Shown in pieces: positions 1-9,399 of a stretch of 64,000 nt of DNA. Under the pieces are notes generated by a model. It worked only from the letters and a program-made list of their open reading frames with translations, ran no database searches and was not told the DNA's origin. The stretch is from NCBI RefSeq assembly GCF_022347765.1, contig NZ_JAKRFZ010000002.1:124001-188000 (forward strand), in the 5' to 3' direction. How positions within the stretch are numbered: position 1 is the first letter of the stretch; each line of letters opens with the position of its first letter. Position numbers and translations under genes: made by a program. This stretch comes from Pseudoalteromonas sp. OOF1S-7 (lineage in GTDB: Bacteria; Pseudomonadota; Gammaproteobacteria; Enterobacterales; Alteromonadaceae).

Positions 1-1905
1 ATCAAACAAATTTTGCGCCTTGATTCTAATCTGCGTATTTGGATCAAGATGCCAGGTCAATGTGCCTCCGATCAGCCAGTGTGCCTCCTGTTCATAGTGC
101 CGAAAGCCCGGTTCATCAGGTACAAATTCAGGAAACGCTTTAACCTGCGCACGCCAAACCCCATTCAGACCCACTTGCCAGTGACCAAACTGATGATTGA
201 GTTGCCATGAGCCAAAACGCTTGTAGCTGGCACTGAATGGATCATCAAAATGCTGGGTGTAATTAAATTTAAACCAGCTGGCATCGCTTAGTTCAAAAGA
301 AGCACTGACTTCAAGCCCCTGCATAGTCGTGGAATACACGTTACTAAACGTAAATCGGCTTTGCGCCATATCGACCGGTTCCAGCGTGATAAAATCATCC
401 AGTTGGTTTTCAAACAACACCAGGTCCAGCTGCCATTGTGTATAAGCCATGTGCCAGACCAGCTCAGTAGTTTTAATGTTTTCTGATTTCAGCTGCGGAT
501 TGCCCCGGGTGATATCATCATTAGAGTTGAGTTCATTGCTGACCGGGATGCGAAAAGATTCACCATATTGCAGCTTGAATGCATAGTGCGAATTAAACTC
601 ATAGATGGCGGCTATCCGAGGCGACAGCTTACTGTCGATATCGATAAACTCATCAAATCGCAACCCGGTAAACACCGTCAGTTGTTCAGTTAGTGAGTAT
701 TTCAGCTGCAGGTAAGTTGCGTATGAATCAAAATCCTGCTTCAGACTATCGAACGCAGCAAACTCATCCAGCGGCTTAATGTCACCCAGATAATACTGAT
801 CTTGCAAAATAATTTGCCCACTTACGGGGTCAAAATGTGACGTATAGGTACCCGCTTTTGACTGCGTTTCTAGTGAATATTCAAGCCCCCAGTGTAGCGC
901 CACCTGTGCATCATATTGATAAGCCAGATCCCAGTTCAGGGTGAGATCTTCTGAGCGCCACTTTGGCCCGTTAAAAAAGCTGTGCTGCTGCCCCAGCTCT
1001 TCAGCCGTGGCGATCAACCCAGCACTGTCGATATCATGACGAATAAAACTGAGTGTTAAATCGCTGTCCAGTTTGTCTGACAACCTGGTTCTGTGGCTGA
1101 GTTTTGCTCCAACATTGCGACTGGTGTGAAAATTGTCTGTGCTGTAGCTGGATAAGTTCATAAACTCATCCAACGTTGTCCTGGTCAGGTGAAGCGATGC
1201 GCTGAACGCATTCCAGCGGCCGCCAAGCTCAATAAAAATATTCGACTGCGGATCTCTGACCTGGTGCGCTGTATAGAGTTCGCCATCCGTTTTATAGCCA
1301 CTGATATTTGCATAGAAGGTTCGTTCAGCATCAGGGCTATTGCTATAACTTAGCGAAGCCTGGCGGCTCTGATGTAACCCTACGCCAACCTGAATCTGGC
1401 GCACCGACTGACGCGTCACAATGTTCATAACACCAAGGAAGGCATTGCTGCCATACAGAGCAGAGCCCGGACCACGAATGAATTCGACCTTATCAACCAC
1501 GTCAACCGGAATAAACGGCGCGTATACCGATGCTTTACCGAATGAAGCATCGTTCAGCCTTTGACCGTTTAGCATCACCAGGATATTGCCATTGTCCAGA
1601 TACACACCCCGAGCATGCTCTTTGGGCACACTGCCGACCCAGTCACCTCGCGTAGACTGAAAGCCGGGCACAAAATTCATGAGTTCGTAGACGTTACGAA
1701 TGCCGAGCAAAGCTATCTGCTGCTGAGAAAACGATGTCACACTTGACGGGACGGATTGGGCAGTCTCTGAGGTCTTACTGGCGAGCTCTACCGTCACATC
1801 CATCAATTCTTCGAACGTCAGTTCGAACAACGCTTCCTGGCGGGCACACAGAGGCAAGCTGAGCAAAACTATACTTACAGGTAGCAGGCTTTTTATCATA
1901 CTCAT
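1..1905 (-). CDS. TonB-dependent outer membrane receptor, C-terminus beyond window
   Basis: The open frame begins at an ATG at 1905 (MSMIKSLLPVSIVLLSL, a signal peptide) and runs 635 codons to the window edge without a stop. After the signal comes a short FEELMDVTVELASKTSE segment, then a plug domain with the usual landmarks (MLNGQRLND; VEFIRGPGSALYGSNAFLGV) and a long beta-strand-rich region. The last visible residues (IKAQNLFD) resemble the penultimate strand of TonB receptors, so only a few dozen residues are probably missing. The FEELMDV-type N-terminus is typical of Alteromonadales receptors of unassigned substrate. It would import a ligand across the outer membrane using TonB energy. 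The substrate cannot be read from the sequence. Confidence 0.88.
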   Translation of the reverse strand, partial: MSMIKSLLPVSIVLLSLPLCARQEALFELTFEELMDVTVELASKTSETAQSVPSSVTSFSQQQIALLGIRNVYELMNFVPGFQSTRGDWVGSVPKEHARGVYLDNGNILVMLNGQRLNDASFGKASVYAPFIPVDVVDKVEFIRGPGSALYGSNAFLGVMNIVTRQSVRQIQVGVGLHQSRQASLSYSNSPDAERTFYANISGYKTDGELYTAHQVRDPQSNIFIELGGRWNAFSASLHLTRTTLDEFMNLSSYSTDNFHTSRNVGAKLSHRTRLSDKLDSDLTLSFIRHDIDSAGLIATAEELGQQHSFFNGPKWRSEDLTLNWDLAYQYDAQVALHWGLEYSLETQSKAGTYTSHFDPVSGQIILQDQYYLGDIKPLDEFAAFDSLKQDFDSYATYLQLKYSLTEQLTVFTGLRFDEFIDIDSKLSPRIAAIYEFNSHYAFKLQYGESFRIPVSNELNSNDDITRGNPQLKSENIKTTELVWHMAYTQWQLDLVLFENQLDDFITLEPVDMAQSRFTFSNVYSTTMQGLEVSASFELSDASWFKFNYTQHFDDPFSASYKRFGSWQLNHQFGHWQVGLNGVWRAQVKAFPEFVPDEPGFRHYEQEAHWLIGGTLTWHLDPNTQIRIKAQNLFD

Positions 1906-1938
1906 TCGCTCAACGACGCAATTACAGCTAAACGGTTA

Positions 1939-2109
1939 TACCAATTTCACTTAATACTTGTTCAATTTGAAGTAGCAAATATGACGCTAACGGCGTTAAA
2001 AATTTCTCATTTAGAACCTTTGCCTAAGGTATGAGTGCGCAAATTTTTGCCTGGTTATCGACGATATTTTCTCGCCTCAAAGTAGAACACTTAATTAAGC
2101 AAACTGGTA
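1939..2109. repeat. 171-bp imperfect palindromic interspersed element (MITE-like)
   Basis: The ends are inverted copies of each other: TACCAATTTCACTTAAT at the left and, read on the other strand, TACCAGTTTGCTTAAT at the right. The similarity continues inward, with left GTTCAATTTGAAGTAGC against right GTTCTACTTTGAGGCG and then AAAAATTTCTCATT against AAAAATTTGCGCACTCAT, so nearly the whole element can fold on itself. There is no open reading frame. It lies about 30 bp upstream of the TonB receptor start at 1905. I recall similar elements scattered in Pseudoalteromonas genomes but could not search. In the rest of the 1906-2342 gap I see only AT-rich sequence. Confidence 0.7.
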
Positions 2110-2342
2110 CTTTCTTGTAAAACAAGTCCCAAATAGCGATTTTATATTTCAATTTTAATATTACGCAGACAGGGACAGTTCGCAAGTTTTTTGTGACTTT
2201 TTAGTAAGTTATTGAGAAAGGTTAGTCAAAAAGCGTGAGAAATGATAATTAAATATGACGATTTATTGCATAAAAAACAAAGTACAGTGTGGAGTACTGA
2301 TATCGAGCAGTACATCATCTGACGCACTGCCCTGATCCGACA

Positions 2343-2615
2343 TTAGGCTGTCACAAGTCTGCGCTTTTTGAAGTACTTGTACAGACCAATCAGCGAAGCC
2401 GCTATCCAGAACAACTCAATCACAAAACTTGCAAGGTTAAAGTTATAGCAGAGACTGATAAGTAGTAAAATAGCACCACTGAGATTCATCACATTGTACT
2501 TAATACCGTCGGGGCTGACTTTGTCCAGCTGAAGTAAAAAGAATGCACCAACCACCAGGAAAGTACCCATCATACCAATAATATCAAACACTATATCTAT
2601 CATGTTTTTGTCCAT
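2343..2615 (-). CDS. Small membrane protein, CBU_0592-like
   Basis: This 90-residue protein starts MDKNMIDIVFDIIGMMG and has about three hydrophobic segments (residues ~6-24, ~36-55 and ~58-76) and a basic C-terminus (YKYFKKRR). The pattern D-x2-G-x2-G-T-F-L-V near the start and N-L-x-G-A in the second helix matches the CBU_0592-like family of small inner membrane proteins of unknown role. I chose the ATG at 2615 because GGTGAG lies about 10 bases upstream; a longer frame extends to 2717 but adds non-membrane sequence unlike the family. The next gene upstream is another small membrane protein. Confidence 0.6.
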   Translation of the reverse strand: MDKNMIDIVFDIIGMMGTFLVVGAFFLLQLDKVSPDGIKYNVMNLSGAILLLISLCYNFNLASFVIELFWIAASLIGLYKYFKKRRLVTA

Positions 2616-2818
2616 ATAAAATAGGCTCACCCAAACACGCTGGCCCGGATCCATGGGTAGGGTGATTTTCAGTCTTTGAAACAGCACAAACCCTCCTATA
2701 ATATGGTGCCAGACCAACGCAATACAGGATATTTGTCCGCTTTTTTGTCGTCAAAAAAATATTCAGATTGGCCATCAACTATGGCAGTGTGATGACATAC
2801 AGGTAAACACGTAAAATG

Positions 2819-3223
2819 TTAACTCAGTATGGCAAGTACAAAACCAATCAAACAAAATTGCGCGGTGTGATACCCCGCATTAATGAGGAATAGCTTGAGG
2901 GGGCGTTGCTCAAACAAGTAACTCGTGCCAAGCGTACTGGCAACAAAGCAGATCCCTACCGCCAGTCCCAGCAGTACACTATCCATTATGGCCGGGCTTT
3001 TCCCCAATAATGCAGCCATGAGCAATGCTGCCAATATAGACAAAAACATTGCACCGCTGAAGATCAACTTATGGTCCGCGTTTTGGATATCAAGCTCTGT
3101 CAAGCCAGCTTCTTCAAGCCAGGATTTATGAAACAACAAAGGTGAGTACCATATTCCTCCCAAAGCAAAGGAGGAGATCGCCGCAATGACAACGGCAACC
3201 ACATCTACATCAAACACAGTCAC
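2819..3223 (-). CDS. DUF1761 family membrane protein
   Basis: This is a 134-residue protein with four hydrophobic segments. Near the N-terminus it shows VAVVIAAISSFALGGIWYSP, followed by FHKSWLEEAGLTE. The G-x-x-W-Y-x-P and K-x-W-x-E arrangement is the hallmark of DUF1761, inner membrane proteins without an assigned function. The length is normal for the family. It stands alone upstream of the small membrane protein at 2343-2615, and the 76-base gap to the response regulator gene is AT-rich without a clear terminator. Confidence 0.75.
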   Translation of the reverse strand: MTVFDVDVVAVVIAAISSFALGGIWYSPLLFHKSWLEEAGLTELDIQNADHKLIFSGAMFLSILAALLMAALLGKSPAIMDSVLLGLAVGICFVASTLGTSYLFEQRPLKLFLINAGYHTAQFCLIGFVLAILS

Positions 3224-3299
3224 AGCACTTACCTCAATTATTTCACTAATTTCAATTTAGTTAATAACCTTTGGAAGAGCAAACCTGGCTTTGCATGAA

Positions 3300-3821
3300 T
3301 TATTTAAGTACAGGGCGTTTCTGAAGTTTTCTTTGCAATGTTCGTCTATGCATATTCAATTGCCTGGCGGTTTCAGAAATATTGCCATTATTAGATTTAA
3401 GAGTTTGCTGAATATGCTCCCATTCCAGCCGCTCGGGTGACATCGTAGTTTCGGCAGTTATGGCGAGTGGTGTCAGTGTTCCCAGCAAAGTTTTTGCTAT
3501 CAACTGGGTGTCAGCAGGTTTCGTCAAATACTCATCTGCACCCAGCTTAATTGCCTCAACAGCGGTGGCGATACTGGCAAATCCGGTCAGAAGTACAATT
3601 TTAGCATCCGGGACAATCTGGCGGATCACTGCAATATGTTGTAACCCGGAACTCGCTGTCAACTTCATATCCAGTAGTACATAATCCGGCAGGAACTGCT
3701 GGCACTGGGCTGCTATGTTAGCCTCATCGTGCACACTCTGACACTCAAACCCGAGTTTGTTCATTCTGCGCGACAACGTCGTCGCAAATGGCACATCGTC
3801 CTCAATAATCATTAACTTCAT
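3300..3821 (-). CDS. Response regulator, RegA/PrrA/ActR-like
   Basis: The receiver domain occupies residues 1-120, with acidic pocket E7/D8/D9, phosphoacceptor D51 (YVLLDMKL) and the conserved Lys at ~101 (YLTKPAD). After a short linker, residues ~130-170 form a Fis-type helix-turn-helix (NISETARQLNMHRRTLQRKL), which matches the architecture of the redox regulators RegA/PrrA/ActR. It follows the sensor kinase gene at 3825-5066 with a 3-base gap, so the two form one transcription unit. By family knowledge it would control genes of energy metabolism in response to the membrane quinone or redox state; the targets here are unknown. Confidence 0.85.
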   Translation of the reverse strand: MKLMIIEDDVPFATTLSRRMNKLGFECQSVHDEANIAAQCQQFLPDYVLLDMKLTASSGLQHIAVIRQIVPDAKIVLLTGFASIATAVEAIKLGADEYLTKPADTQLIAKTLLGTLTPLAITAETTMSPERLEWEHIQQTLKSNNGNISETARQLNMHRRTLQRKLQKRPVLK

Positions 3822-3824
3822 AAT

Positions 3825-5066
3825 TTATATAACAGGTAAAGTCACTACAGATACGGCGCCGTGCGTCTGGTGGTTAGACAAATGCAAGGTCCCTTCGAGT
3901 CGCTCGATTGTAGCATGAGAAAGCAGCAGTGCCATGCCCATACCAGACGAACTATCAACCACTGACTTACCTATCAGCGCCAGCTTGTCCAATTCAATAC
4001 CCGGCCCCCAATCGCGGATCGATAAGGACCAGGTTTGACGGCTCCCCGCTGCGACATTCTCAGACAATGTCACGTCGACTGCCAGTTGCGACGCAGAACA
4101 CTTTTCATTGGCCTTGGCGGCATTCACAAAGAGGTTGAACAACGCCGGGATCAGCATAGGATCACCACTGACATAAAATGACTGCGCTGGTAACTGACAG
4201 GTGATCGATTGCTCAGGAAATTGCAAAGTCATGAGCTCATGGAGCTGCTGCCAGAGCATATCAAACGCTTGCGTGCTGACCTGGGCATGGGGCTTAAGCA
4301 GCTCAGTCTGTGCCCTGAAACCATCCAGCTGGGTTTTGCACTGAGCAAGTGGTGCCTGCATGTCCTGCACCGCTGGATGTTGGGGAAAGTCTTCACTCAG
4401 TTCCTCAAACAGTAAGTTCAGATGCGCAATAGGGGTTGCCAGTTGATGGGTAACCTGAGCTGCTGCGCTGCCGAGCGCCAGTACCTGTTCCTGTTGTAGC
4501 TGCTTTTCACGGCTCTTGGCCAGCGCCAGTTCGCGCTGCTGAATACGGCTAGCCAGATAGGTGACAATCGTTACAGTCACAATCACCATAAAAATAAAAT
4601 TCACCAGCATGCCAAGCAAGTGCTGACCCATATGCATACCATGATGATGCATCGGCACGACCGTATACAAATAGCCATAGGCGGCCAGCGCTGCGCCAGA
4701 GATAAACACCACAAACCTTGGTGGCACAGTGACCGCAGCAATGATGCAAGGCAATAGCAGTAAAGAGACAAATGCGTTGCTGGCGCCGCCAAGAAAAGAC
4801 AGTAACACAGTCAGAAACAATATATCTGCCACCAGCTGCATCACCATTGCACCCGGAGACACATCACTGACTTTGCGATAGGCATAAATGCTCGCCAGCT
4901 GAAACACCGACTCCAGTGCAATCACAGTAAAAATAGGCTGCTCCGGGAGGTTTTTGTCTAAGAACCACAACGAGATAAGCACCAGTACTAGTTGCAATAC
5001 AATGGCAATGGAGCGCAGTAACAGTAACTGACCAAGGGCCGAGTTCGGTGAAAAGTTAATCAACAT
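3825..5066 (-). CDS. Sensor histidine kinase, RegB/PrrB/ActS-like
   Basis: This 413-residue kinase has about six N-terminal membrane helices (residues ~12-170), a short coiled linker, a dimerisation/phosphoacceptor helix and a C-terminal ATPase domain (RDWGPGIE; SSGMGMALLLSHATIERLEG). The phosphoacceptor is H207 in VTHQLATPIAHL. Residues 93-99 read GGASNAF, close to the GGxxNPF quinone-contact motif of RegB, but Pro is replaced by Ala. The residue after the active His is Gln instead of the Glu usual in RegB (HELGTP). A His/Met-rich loop (MHHHGMHMGQH, ~140-150) lies between helices and might contact metal. It is co-transcribed with its regulator. Confidence 0.85.
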   Translation of the reverse strand: MLINFSPNSALGQLLLLRSIAIVLQLVLVLISLWFLDKNLPEQPIFTVIALESVFQLASIYAYRKVSDVSPGAMVMQLVADILFLTVLLSFLGGASNAFVSLLLLPCIIAAVTVPPRFVVFISGAALAAYGYLYTVVPMHHHGMHMGQHLLGMLVNFIFMVIVTVTIVTYLASRIQQRELALAKSREKQLQQEQVLALGSAAAQVTHQLATPIAHLNLLFEELSEDFPQHPAVQDMQAPLAQCKTQLDGFRAQTELLKPHAQVSTQAFDMLWQQLHELMTLQFPEQSITCQLPAQSFYVSGDPMLIPALFNLFVNAAKANEKCSASQLAVDVTLSENVAAGSRQTWSLSIRDWGPGIELDKLALIGKSVVDSSSGMGMALLLSHATIERLEGTLHLSNHQTHGAVSVVTLPVI

Positions 5067-5086
5067 GATGTGCTACGTTTTAATCT

Positions 5087-5121
5087 AAAAAAAGCGTCGG
5101 CATATTATTGATTATGCCGAC
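5087..5121 (-). terminator. Rho-independent terminator after the mscS-type gene
   Basis: Perfect 9-base arms (GTCGGCATA / TATGCCGAC, 5096-5104 and 5113-5121) surround an 8-base loop. Read on the minus strand the stem is followed by GCTTTTTTTAG. It sits directly after the stop of the channel gene and before the RegB-like kinase gene, separating the two units. Confidence 0.85.
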
Positions 5122-5135
5122 CCACAAAGCGGCTA

Positions 5136-6014
5136 TCAGCCAGTGCGCTTAGGTTGCCTGACAATGGCAAGTTGTCCATCAATGTGAACATCACGTTGCG
5201 GAAAGGCCACCACAATATCATGTTCGGCAAACAACTCATCGAGGCGAAAGCGCACTTTGCTTCGCGCCTGTCTGAGGCCGCCCTCAACAGTGGAATTAAG
5301 CCAAAAATTGACCTCAAATATCAGCGCATTGTCGCCAAAGTCTTCGAACGTAACCTGAGGTTTTGGGTCGTTCAGTACCTCTGACTGCTCCTCGGTTGCC
5401 TGCAAGATCAACGCGGCAACCTGTTTTGCAGGCGAGCCGTATGCTACGCCGACCCGTACCGACGTACGCATGAGTTTATCGACCAGCGTCCAGTTGATAA
5501 CTGTGTTTTCCAGCAGTTTACTGTTGGGGATCAACATATGTACCCCATCCACCCGACGCAGGCGGGTTGAGCGCGTATTGATTTTTTCAACTATGCCCTT
5601 AGTCCCCTCCACCTCGAGAAAATCACCAATGCGAATGGGTTTTTCCCACATCAAAATCCAGCCACTGATGAAGTTGTTGATGATGTTCTGGGCACCAAAA
5701 CCAAAACCAATGGCAATTGCACCAGACAAAAAGGCAAACGCCGTAATGGGCACATTGATCACATCCAATATGGTGATCACTGTAATGGCGATTGCGAGGA
5801 CATAACACAGCCTTTGTATCAGGTGCACCATATTCGGGTCGGTATTACCCGCTTTAAGCCGATTGGTCAACTTACCAACCAGATAACGGGTCAGCCAAAT
5901 CCCGAACAATAAGAGCACCGGGACGAGTAGCAATTTCCCTAACGTAAAGGAGCGTTCAGCATAGGTGAATAGCGGAAAATTCAATAATTCGATCAGTTTA
6001 TCCAGGTAAAACAA
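5136..6014 (-). CDS. MscS-family small-conductance mechanosensitive channel
   Basis: The protein has about 292 residues with three membrane segments. The third, pore-lining helix (AIAIGFGFGAQNIINNFISG) carries the Gly/Ala packing pattern of MscS, followed by WEKPIRIGDFLEV and the soluble beta and alpha/beta cage domains. It would open under membrane tension to release solutes during osmotic downshock. I favour a TTG start at 6014, because AGAGG lies 6-7 bases upstream; a GTG at 6041 extends it by nine residues but has poor spacing to any ribosome site. The gene is followed by a clear terminator. Confidence 0.85.
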   Translation of the reverse strand: MFYLDKLIELLNFPLFTYAERSFTLGKLLLVPVLLLFGIWLTRYLVGKLTNRLKAGNTDPNMVHLIQRLCYVLAIAITVITILDVINVPITAFAFLSGAIAIGFGFGAQNIINNFISGWILMWEKPIRIGDFLEVEGTKGIVEKINTRSTRLRRVDGVHMLIPNSKLLENTVINWTLVDKLMRTSVRVGVAYGSPAKQVAALILQATEEQSEVLNDPKPQVTFEDFGDNALIFEVNFWLNSTVEGGLRQARSKVRFRLDELFAEHDIVVAFPQRDVHIDGQLAIVRQPKRTG

Positions 6015-6079
6015 TACACACCTCTTTCGATTCTTGGCCACTCACCCGCCCAGTGGACATCTGTTTTGCGGGATGGCGA

Positions 6080-6502
6080 TTACTCGTACTTGAGCTTAAA
6101 TTCAGGGCAAGGTGTTCCCTGATGGAACAGCAGTTGCCAGCCAGACGCCCTGTTGCGCCAGATAGACATTCTGACTGAATAATTTAAATTAGAATAGGCA
6201 TTTCGGCGATATGCAGCATGATAAGTAATTTGCGCTAAGTTTTCGGCCAACATTTGGCCCTGAAAATCCTGATTATAAAACTGCGGGACTTTTTCACGGG
6301 GTAACCTGGCCAGCACATGAGACTTATTAAACATCAGCCCGTTCGCTGAAATCTCATAGAAGTCCTCATCCAGCAGCTGAGCCAACCGTTTCGGGCTCTC
6401 GCGCACCGCTGGGTCTAATAACTCCCGCTCCAGGTTTATGAGTGTATCCAGCGTATCAAATTTAATTTTTTGCATTACAAACCAAACAATTAACGCCATC
6501 AC
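6080..6502 (-). CDS. DUF4440 / SnoaL-like protein
   Basis: This soluble protein of up to 140 residues contains the DUF4440 pattern: LINLERELLDPAVRES, then LAQLLDEDFYEISANG, FNKSHVLARL and a C-terminal WQLLFHQGTP. This family has the NTF2-like cone fold and no assigned activity in most cases. The frame opens at a GTG at 6502 next to AGAAGG, which is too close to serve it well; the ATG at 6475 (MQKIKFDTL) is an alternative start nearer to the usual family beginning. It lies just upstream of the mechanosensitive channel gene on the same strand. Confidence 0.7.
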   Translation of the reverse strand: MMALIVWFVMQKIKFDTLDTLINLERELLDPAVRESPKRLAQLLDEDFYEISANGLMFNKSHVLARLPREKVPQFYNQDFQGQMLAENLAQITYHAAYRRNAYSNLNYSVRMSIWRNRASGWQLLFHQGTPCPEFKLKYE

Positions 6503-6617
6503 CTTCTATCAGTCTAGTCAATAAGTCGATTTCGACAAGGGATAATTGGATGTAACATACAACGCTTTGCGGTATACTCTGCCGTAGCCTACTGGTCGGA
6601 TTTGAATAAGAGATGAA

Positions 6618-7685
6618 ATGAAGTACGCAAAAATAACCGGATGGGGAAAAGCCATTCCCCCCGCCTCTATCAGTAATGACGAACTAAGCAACATCGTCGA
6701 TACCAATGACGAATGGATCAGCACCCGCACTGGCATTAAATCTCGCCGGGTTAGCCATGTCAGTACCGCTGAGCTGGCTACTTATGCCAGTAAACAGGCG
6801 CTCGCCTGCGCCGGTCTGAAAGGCACGGACATTGATTTGGTCCTGCTGGCCACCTGTACGCCTTCCACTATGGTAGCTAACACCGCATCTCTGGTGCAAA
6901 AAAATATCGGTGCCATTGGCGCCGCAGCCTGTGATACGAACGCCGCTTGTTCAGGCTTTTTATATGCGCTGCAAAATGCCACCGCACAGATCCAGGCAGG
7001 TATGATCAAACGCGCGGTTGTCGTTGCGGCCGAACGTATGACCTGGTACGTCAACTGGGCCAAGCGCGACAGCGCAGTGCTCTTTGGAGATGGTGCGGGT
7101 GCAGTCATTCTGGAGGCAAGTGACGAGCCTTGTGGCTTACTTGGCACCAAAACCGGATGTGACAGTGAAGATCGGGGTATTCTACATATCTCGAATTATG
7201 GCACAGATCTGAGCCGTTATGAACCTGCAGGCCCGTCAGATTTAGCTTTTGAAGGACGAGAGATTTTTAAACGCGCCGTCACCGGAATGAGCGTTGCATG
7301 CGATGATGTACTGGCGCAGGCGAACTTATCGCTGTCCGACATCGACGTACTGGTGCCTCACCAGGCAAACCTGCGGATCATTCAGGCAATCCAGAAAAAG
7401 CTCGATATTGCCGATGACAAAGTCATGGTCAATATCGATAAGTACGGTAATACTTCGGCAGCAACCATTGCCATTGCCTTATGTGAAGCCGTTGAACAGG
7501 GTCTGATCAAGCCCCATGCAAACATTATGTCAGCTGCATTTGGTGCCGGTCTGACCTGGGCTGCCAGCTACATCAAATGGGGTGAGCGCGTAACCCCACT
7601 GGCGCACTGTGATGAAACGCTGCCAGCTTGTGAACATACAGGCATGGAGTTAATCGCAGATGCCGTCAAGGCATGCCAACAGTAA
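6618..7685 (+). CDS. Beta-ketoacyl-ACP synthase III family (FabH-like)
   Basis: This 355-residue thiolase-fold enzyme carries the KAS III triad: C111 ([11 protein letters not shown]), H248 (VPHQANLRI) and N278 (YGNTSAAT), plus [10 protein letters not shown] and the C-terminal G-A-G-L-T-W loop. FabH enzymes condense acyl-CoA with malonyl-ACP to begin fatty acid synthesis. This copy stands alone, outside a fab cluster, and has a longer than usual C-terminal tail (about 30 residues beyond the last conserved motif), so it may be a secondary KAS III with different acyl preference. The ATG at 6618 follows AAGAGAT; TATACT at 6573-6578 is a possible -10 element. Confidence 0.85.
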   Translation: MKYAKITGWGKAIPPASISNDELSNIVDTNDEWISTRTGIKSRRVSHVSTAELATYASKQALACAGLKGTDIDLVLLATCTPSTMVANTASLVQKNIGAIGAAACDTNAACSGFLYALQNATAQIQAGMIKRAVVVAAERMTWYVNWAKRDSAVLFGDGAGAVILEASDEPCGLLGTKTGCDSEDRGILHISNYGTDLSRYEPAGPSDLAFEGREIFKRAVTGMSVACDDVLAQANLSLSDIDVLVPHQANLRIIQAIQKKLDIADDKVMVNIDKYGNTSAATIAIALCEAVEQGLIKPHANIMSAAFGAGLTWAASYIKWGERVTPLAHCDETLPACEHTGMELIADAVKACQQ

Positions 7686-7858
7686 AGGTCTCATTCCTTT
7701 ACAAGGCCAGTTTAGCATTCACGCTGAATTGGCCGCATCTACTCGACCCTTAATCCCCCCTGATGGTAAACTCTCGCTACTTTTTACCCGCTTACCAGCT
7801 CCTATCTGAACGATAAACATGCAGGCTGGAAGACAATAGCTCAAATAAGGGGAACCCG

Positions 7859-9331
7859 GTGTTTAAACCATATTCCGACATTGCCAATTTGGCACCACAG
7901 ATCGTATGGCAGTTCTTTGACCAAATCTGTGCCATTCCACACCCGTCAAAACATGAAGAAGCGTTAGCCACCTTCATTATTGACTGGGCAAAGTCTCAAA
8001 ATCTGGCCGTACGCCGCGATGAAACGGGCAATGTCTTCATCAAAAAGCCCGCCACACCAGGTATGGAAAACCGTAAGCCCGTGGTGCTGCAGGCGCACAT
8101 TGACATGGTGCCGCAGAAGAACGACGACACAGATCATGACTTTACCAAGGATCCTATTCGTCCTTATATCGACGGTGAGTGGGTAACGGCCGAGGGCACT
8201 ACACTGGGTGCCGACAATGGTATGGGAATGGCGTCTTGCCTTGCGGTGCTGGCGTCCTCGGATCTCCCTCATGGCCCACTGGAAGTGCTACTAACCGTAG
8301 ATGAAGAAGCCGGTATGTCTGGCGCATTTGGCCTGCAAGCCGGCTGGCTGGAAGGCGAGATCCTGCTTAATACCGACTCAGAGCAGGAAGGTGAAATCTA
8401 CATGGGCTGTGCCGGAGGTGTAGATGCCAGCATGACACTCAAACTGGAACGTCAACCTGTCACAGAAGGCCATCAGCTGCTCGAGATCAGCTTAAAAGGT
8501 CTTAAAGGTGGCCACTCAGGCGTTGATATCCATACCGGTCGTGGTAACGCCAATAAATTACTGGCACGCGCGTTGAAATATCACCTCACTGATGTGGACT
8601 TCAGCCTGATGGCCTTTAAAGGCGGCTCACTGCGTAACGCCATTCCGCGTGAAGCTTATGCCACGATTGCTATTGCGCCTGGACAGCGTGGCCTGCTTGA
8701 GCAACGCCTGAGCGACTTCCAGGCGGTGCTGAGCAATGAACTGGGTGCTATTGAAACCAGCCTCGCCTTTGCGGTCAGTGATACTGACAGTGCGTTTGAT
8801 GCGTTGTCAGCGCCGGCTCAGGATACTTTGCTGGCTCTGCTTAATGCCTGCCCGAATGGCGTTGTCCGTATGAGTGATGATATTCAGGGTGTGGTAGAGA
8901 CATCTCTGAATCTGGGTGTGATCAACACAGACGCAGACAAAGTGGAAATACTTTGCCTGATCCGCTCTTTGATTGATTCGGGTCGTACCGATGTAGAGGG
9001 CACGCTGAGTTCACTGGCTGCACTGGCTGGGGCCGAAATCGCATTCTCTGGTGCCTACCCTGGCTGGAAACCCGATCCAGACTCGGCTTTGGTGCATATT
9101 TTCCGCGATATGTACGAGGGCATTTATGGTAACAAACCAGACATCATGGTGATCCACGCTGGACTGGAATGTGGCCTGTTTAAAGAACCCTATCCTGACA
9201 TGGACATGATCTCGTTCGGCCCGACGATCAAGTTCCCGCACTCACCGGATGAGAAAGTGCACATTGAGTCGGTCGGACTTTACTGGCAGCAAATGCAGGC
9301 CTTACTGCAAAATATTCCTGAACGCGATTAA
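7859..9331 (+). CDS. pepD: Aminoacyl-histidine dipeptidase PepD (M20)
   Basis: This 490-residue M20-family zinc dipeptidase hydrolyses a broad range of dipeptides in the cytoplasm, including Xaa-His. Metal and catalytic motifs are visible: QAHIDMV (~79), TTLGADNGMGMA (bridging Asp ~119), LLTVDEEAGMSGA (catalytic Glu ~149) and HAGLECGLF near the C-terminus. The lid-domain motif KGGHSGVDIHTGRGN is also present. The start is a GTG at 7859 after AAGGGGAA. The gene has its own terminator and no operon partner. Confidence 0.93.
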   Translation: MFKPYSDIANLAPQIVWQFFDQICAIPHPSKHEEALATFIIDWAKSQNLAVRRDETGNVFIKKPATPGMENRKPVVLQAHIDMVPQKNDDTDHDFTKDPIRPYIDGEWVTAEGTTLGADNGMGMASCLAVLASSDLPHGPLEVLLTVDEEAGMSGAFGLQAGWLEGEILLNTDSEQEGEIYMGCAGGVDASMTLKLERQPVTEGHQLLEISLKGLKGGHSGVDIHTGRGNANKLLARALKYHLTDVDFSLMAFKGGSLRNAIPREAYATIAIAPGQRGLLEQRLSDFQAVLSNELGAIETSLAFAVSDTDSAFDALSAPAQDTLLALLNACPNGVVRMSDDIQGVVETSLNLGVINTDADKVEILCLIRSLIDSGRTDVEGTLSSLAALAGAEIAFSGAYPGWKPDPDSALVHIFRDMYEGIYGNKPDIMVIHAGLECGLFKEPYPDMDMISFGPTIKFPHSPDEKVHIESVGLYWQQMQALLQNIPERD

Positions 9332-9347
9332 TATCGTAGACAGAGTC

Positions 9348-9378
9348 AATCAGGCACCTCAGGGTGCCTGATTTTATT
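9348..9378 (+). terminator. Rho-independent terminator of pepD
   Basis: AATCAGGCACC and GGGTGCCTGATT form an 11-base stem with a 3-base loop, followed by TTATT. It is 16 bases after the pepD stop and may also act on the convergent GH3 gene. Confidence 0.85.
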
Positions 9379-9399
9379 GCGCCTGGGCTGCGCAAAAAG

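Noticed and set aside
2584..2778. Second minus-strand frame overlapping the small membrane protein
   Set aside because: It overlaps a better-supported gene in another frame and has no family pattern.
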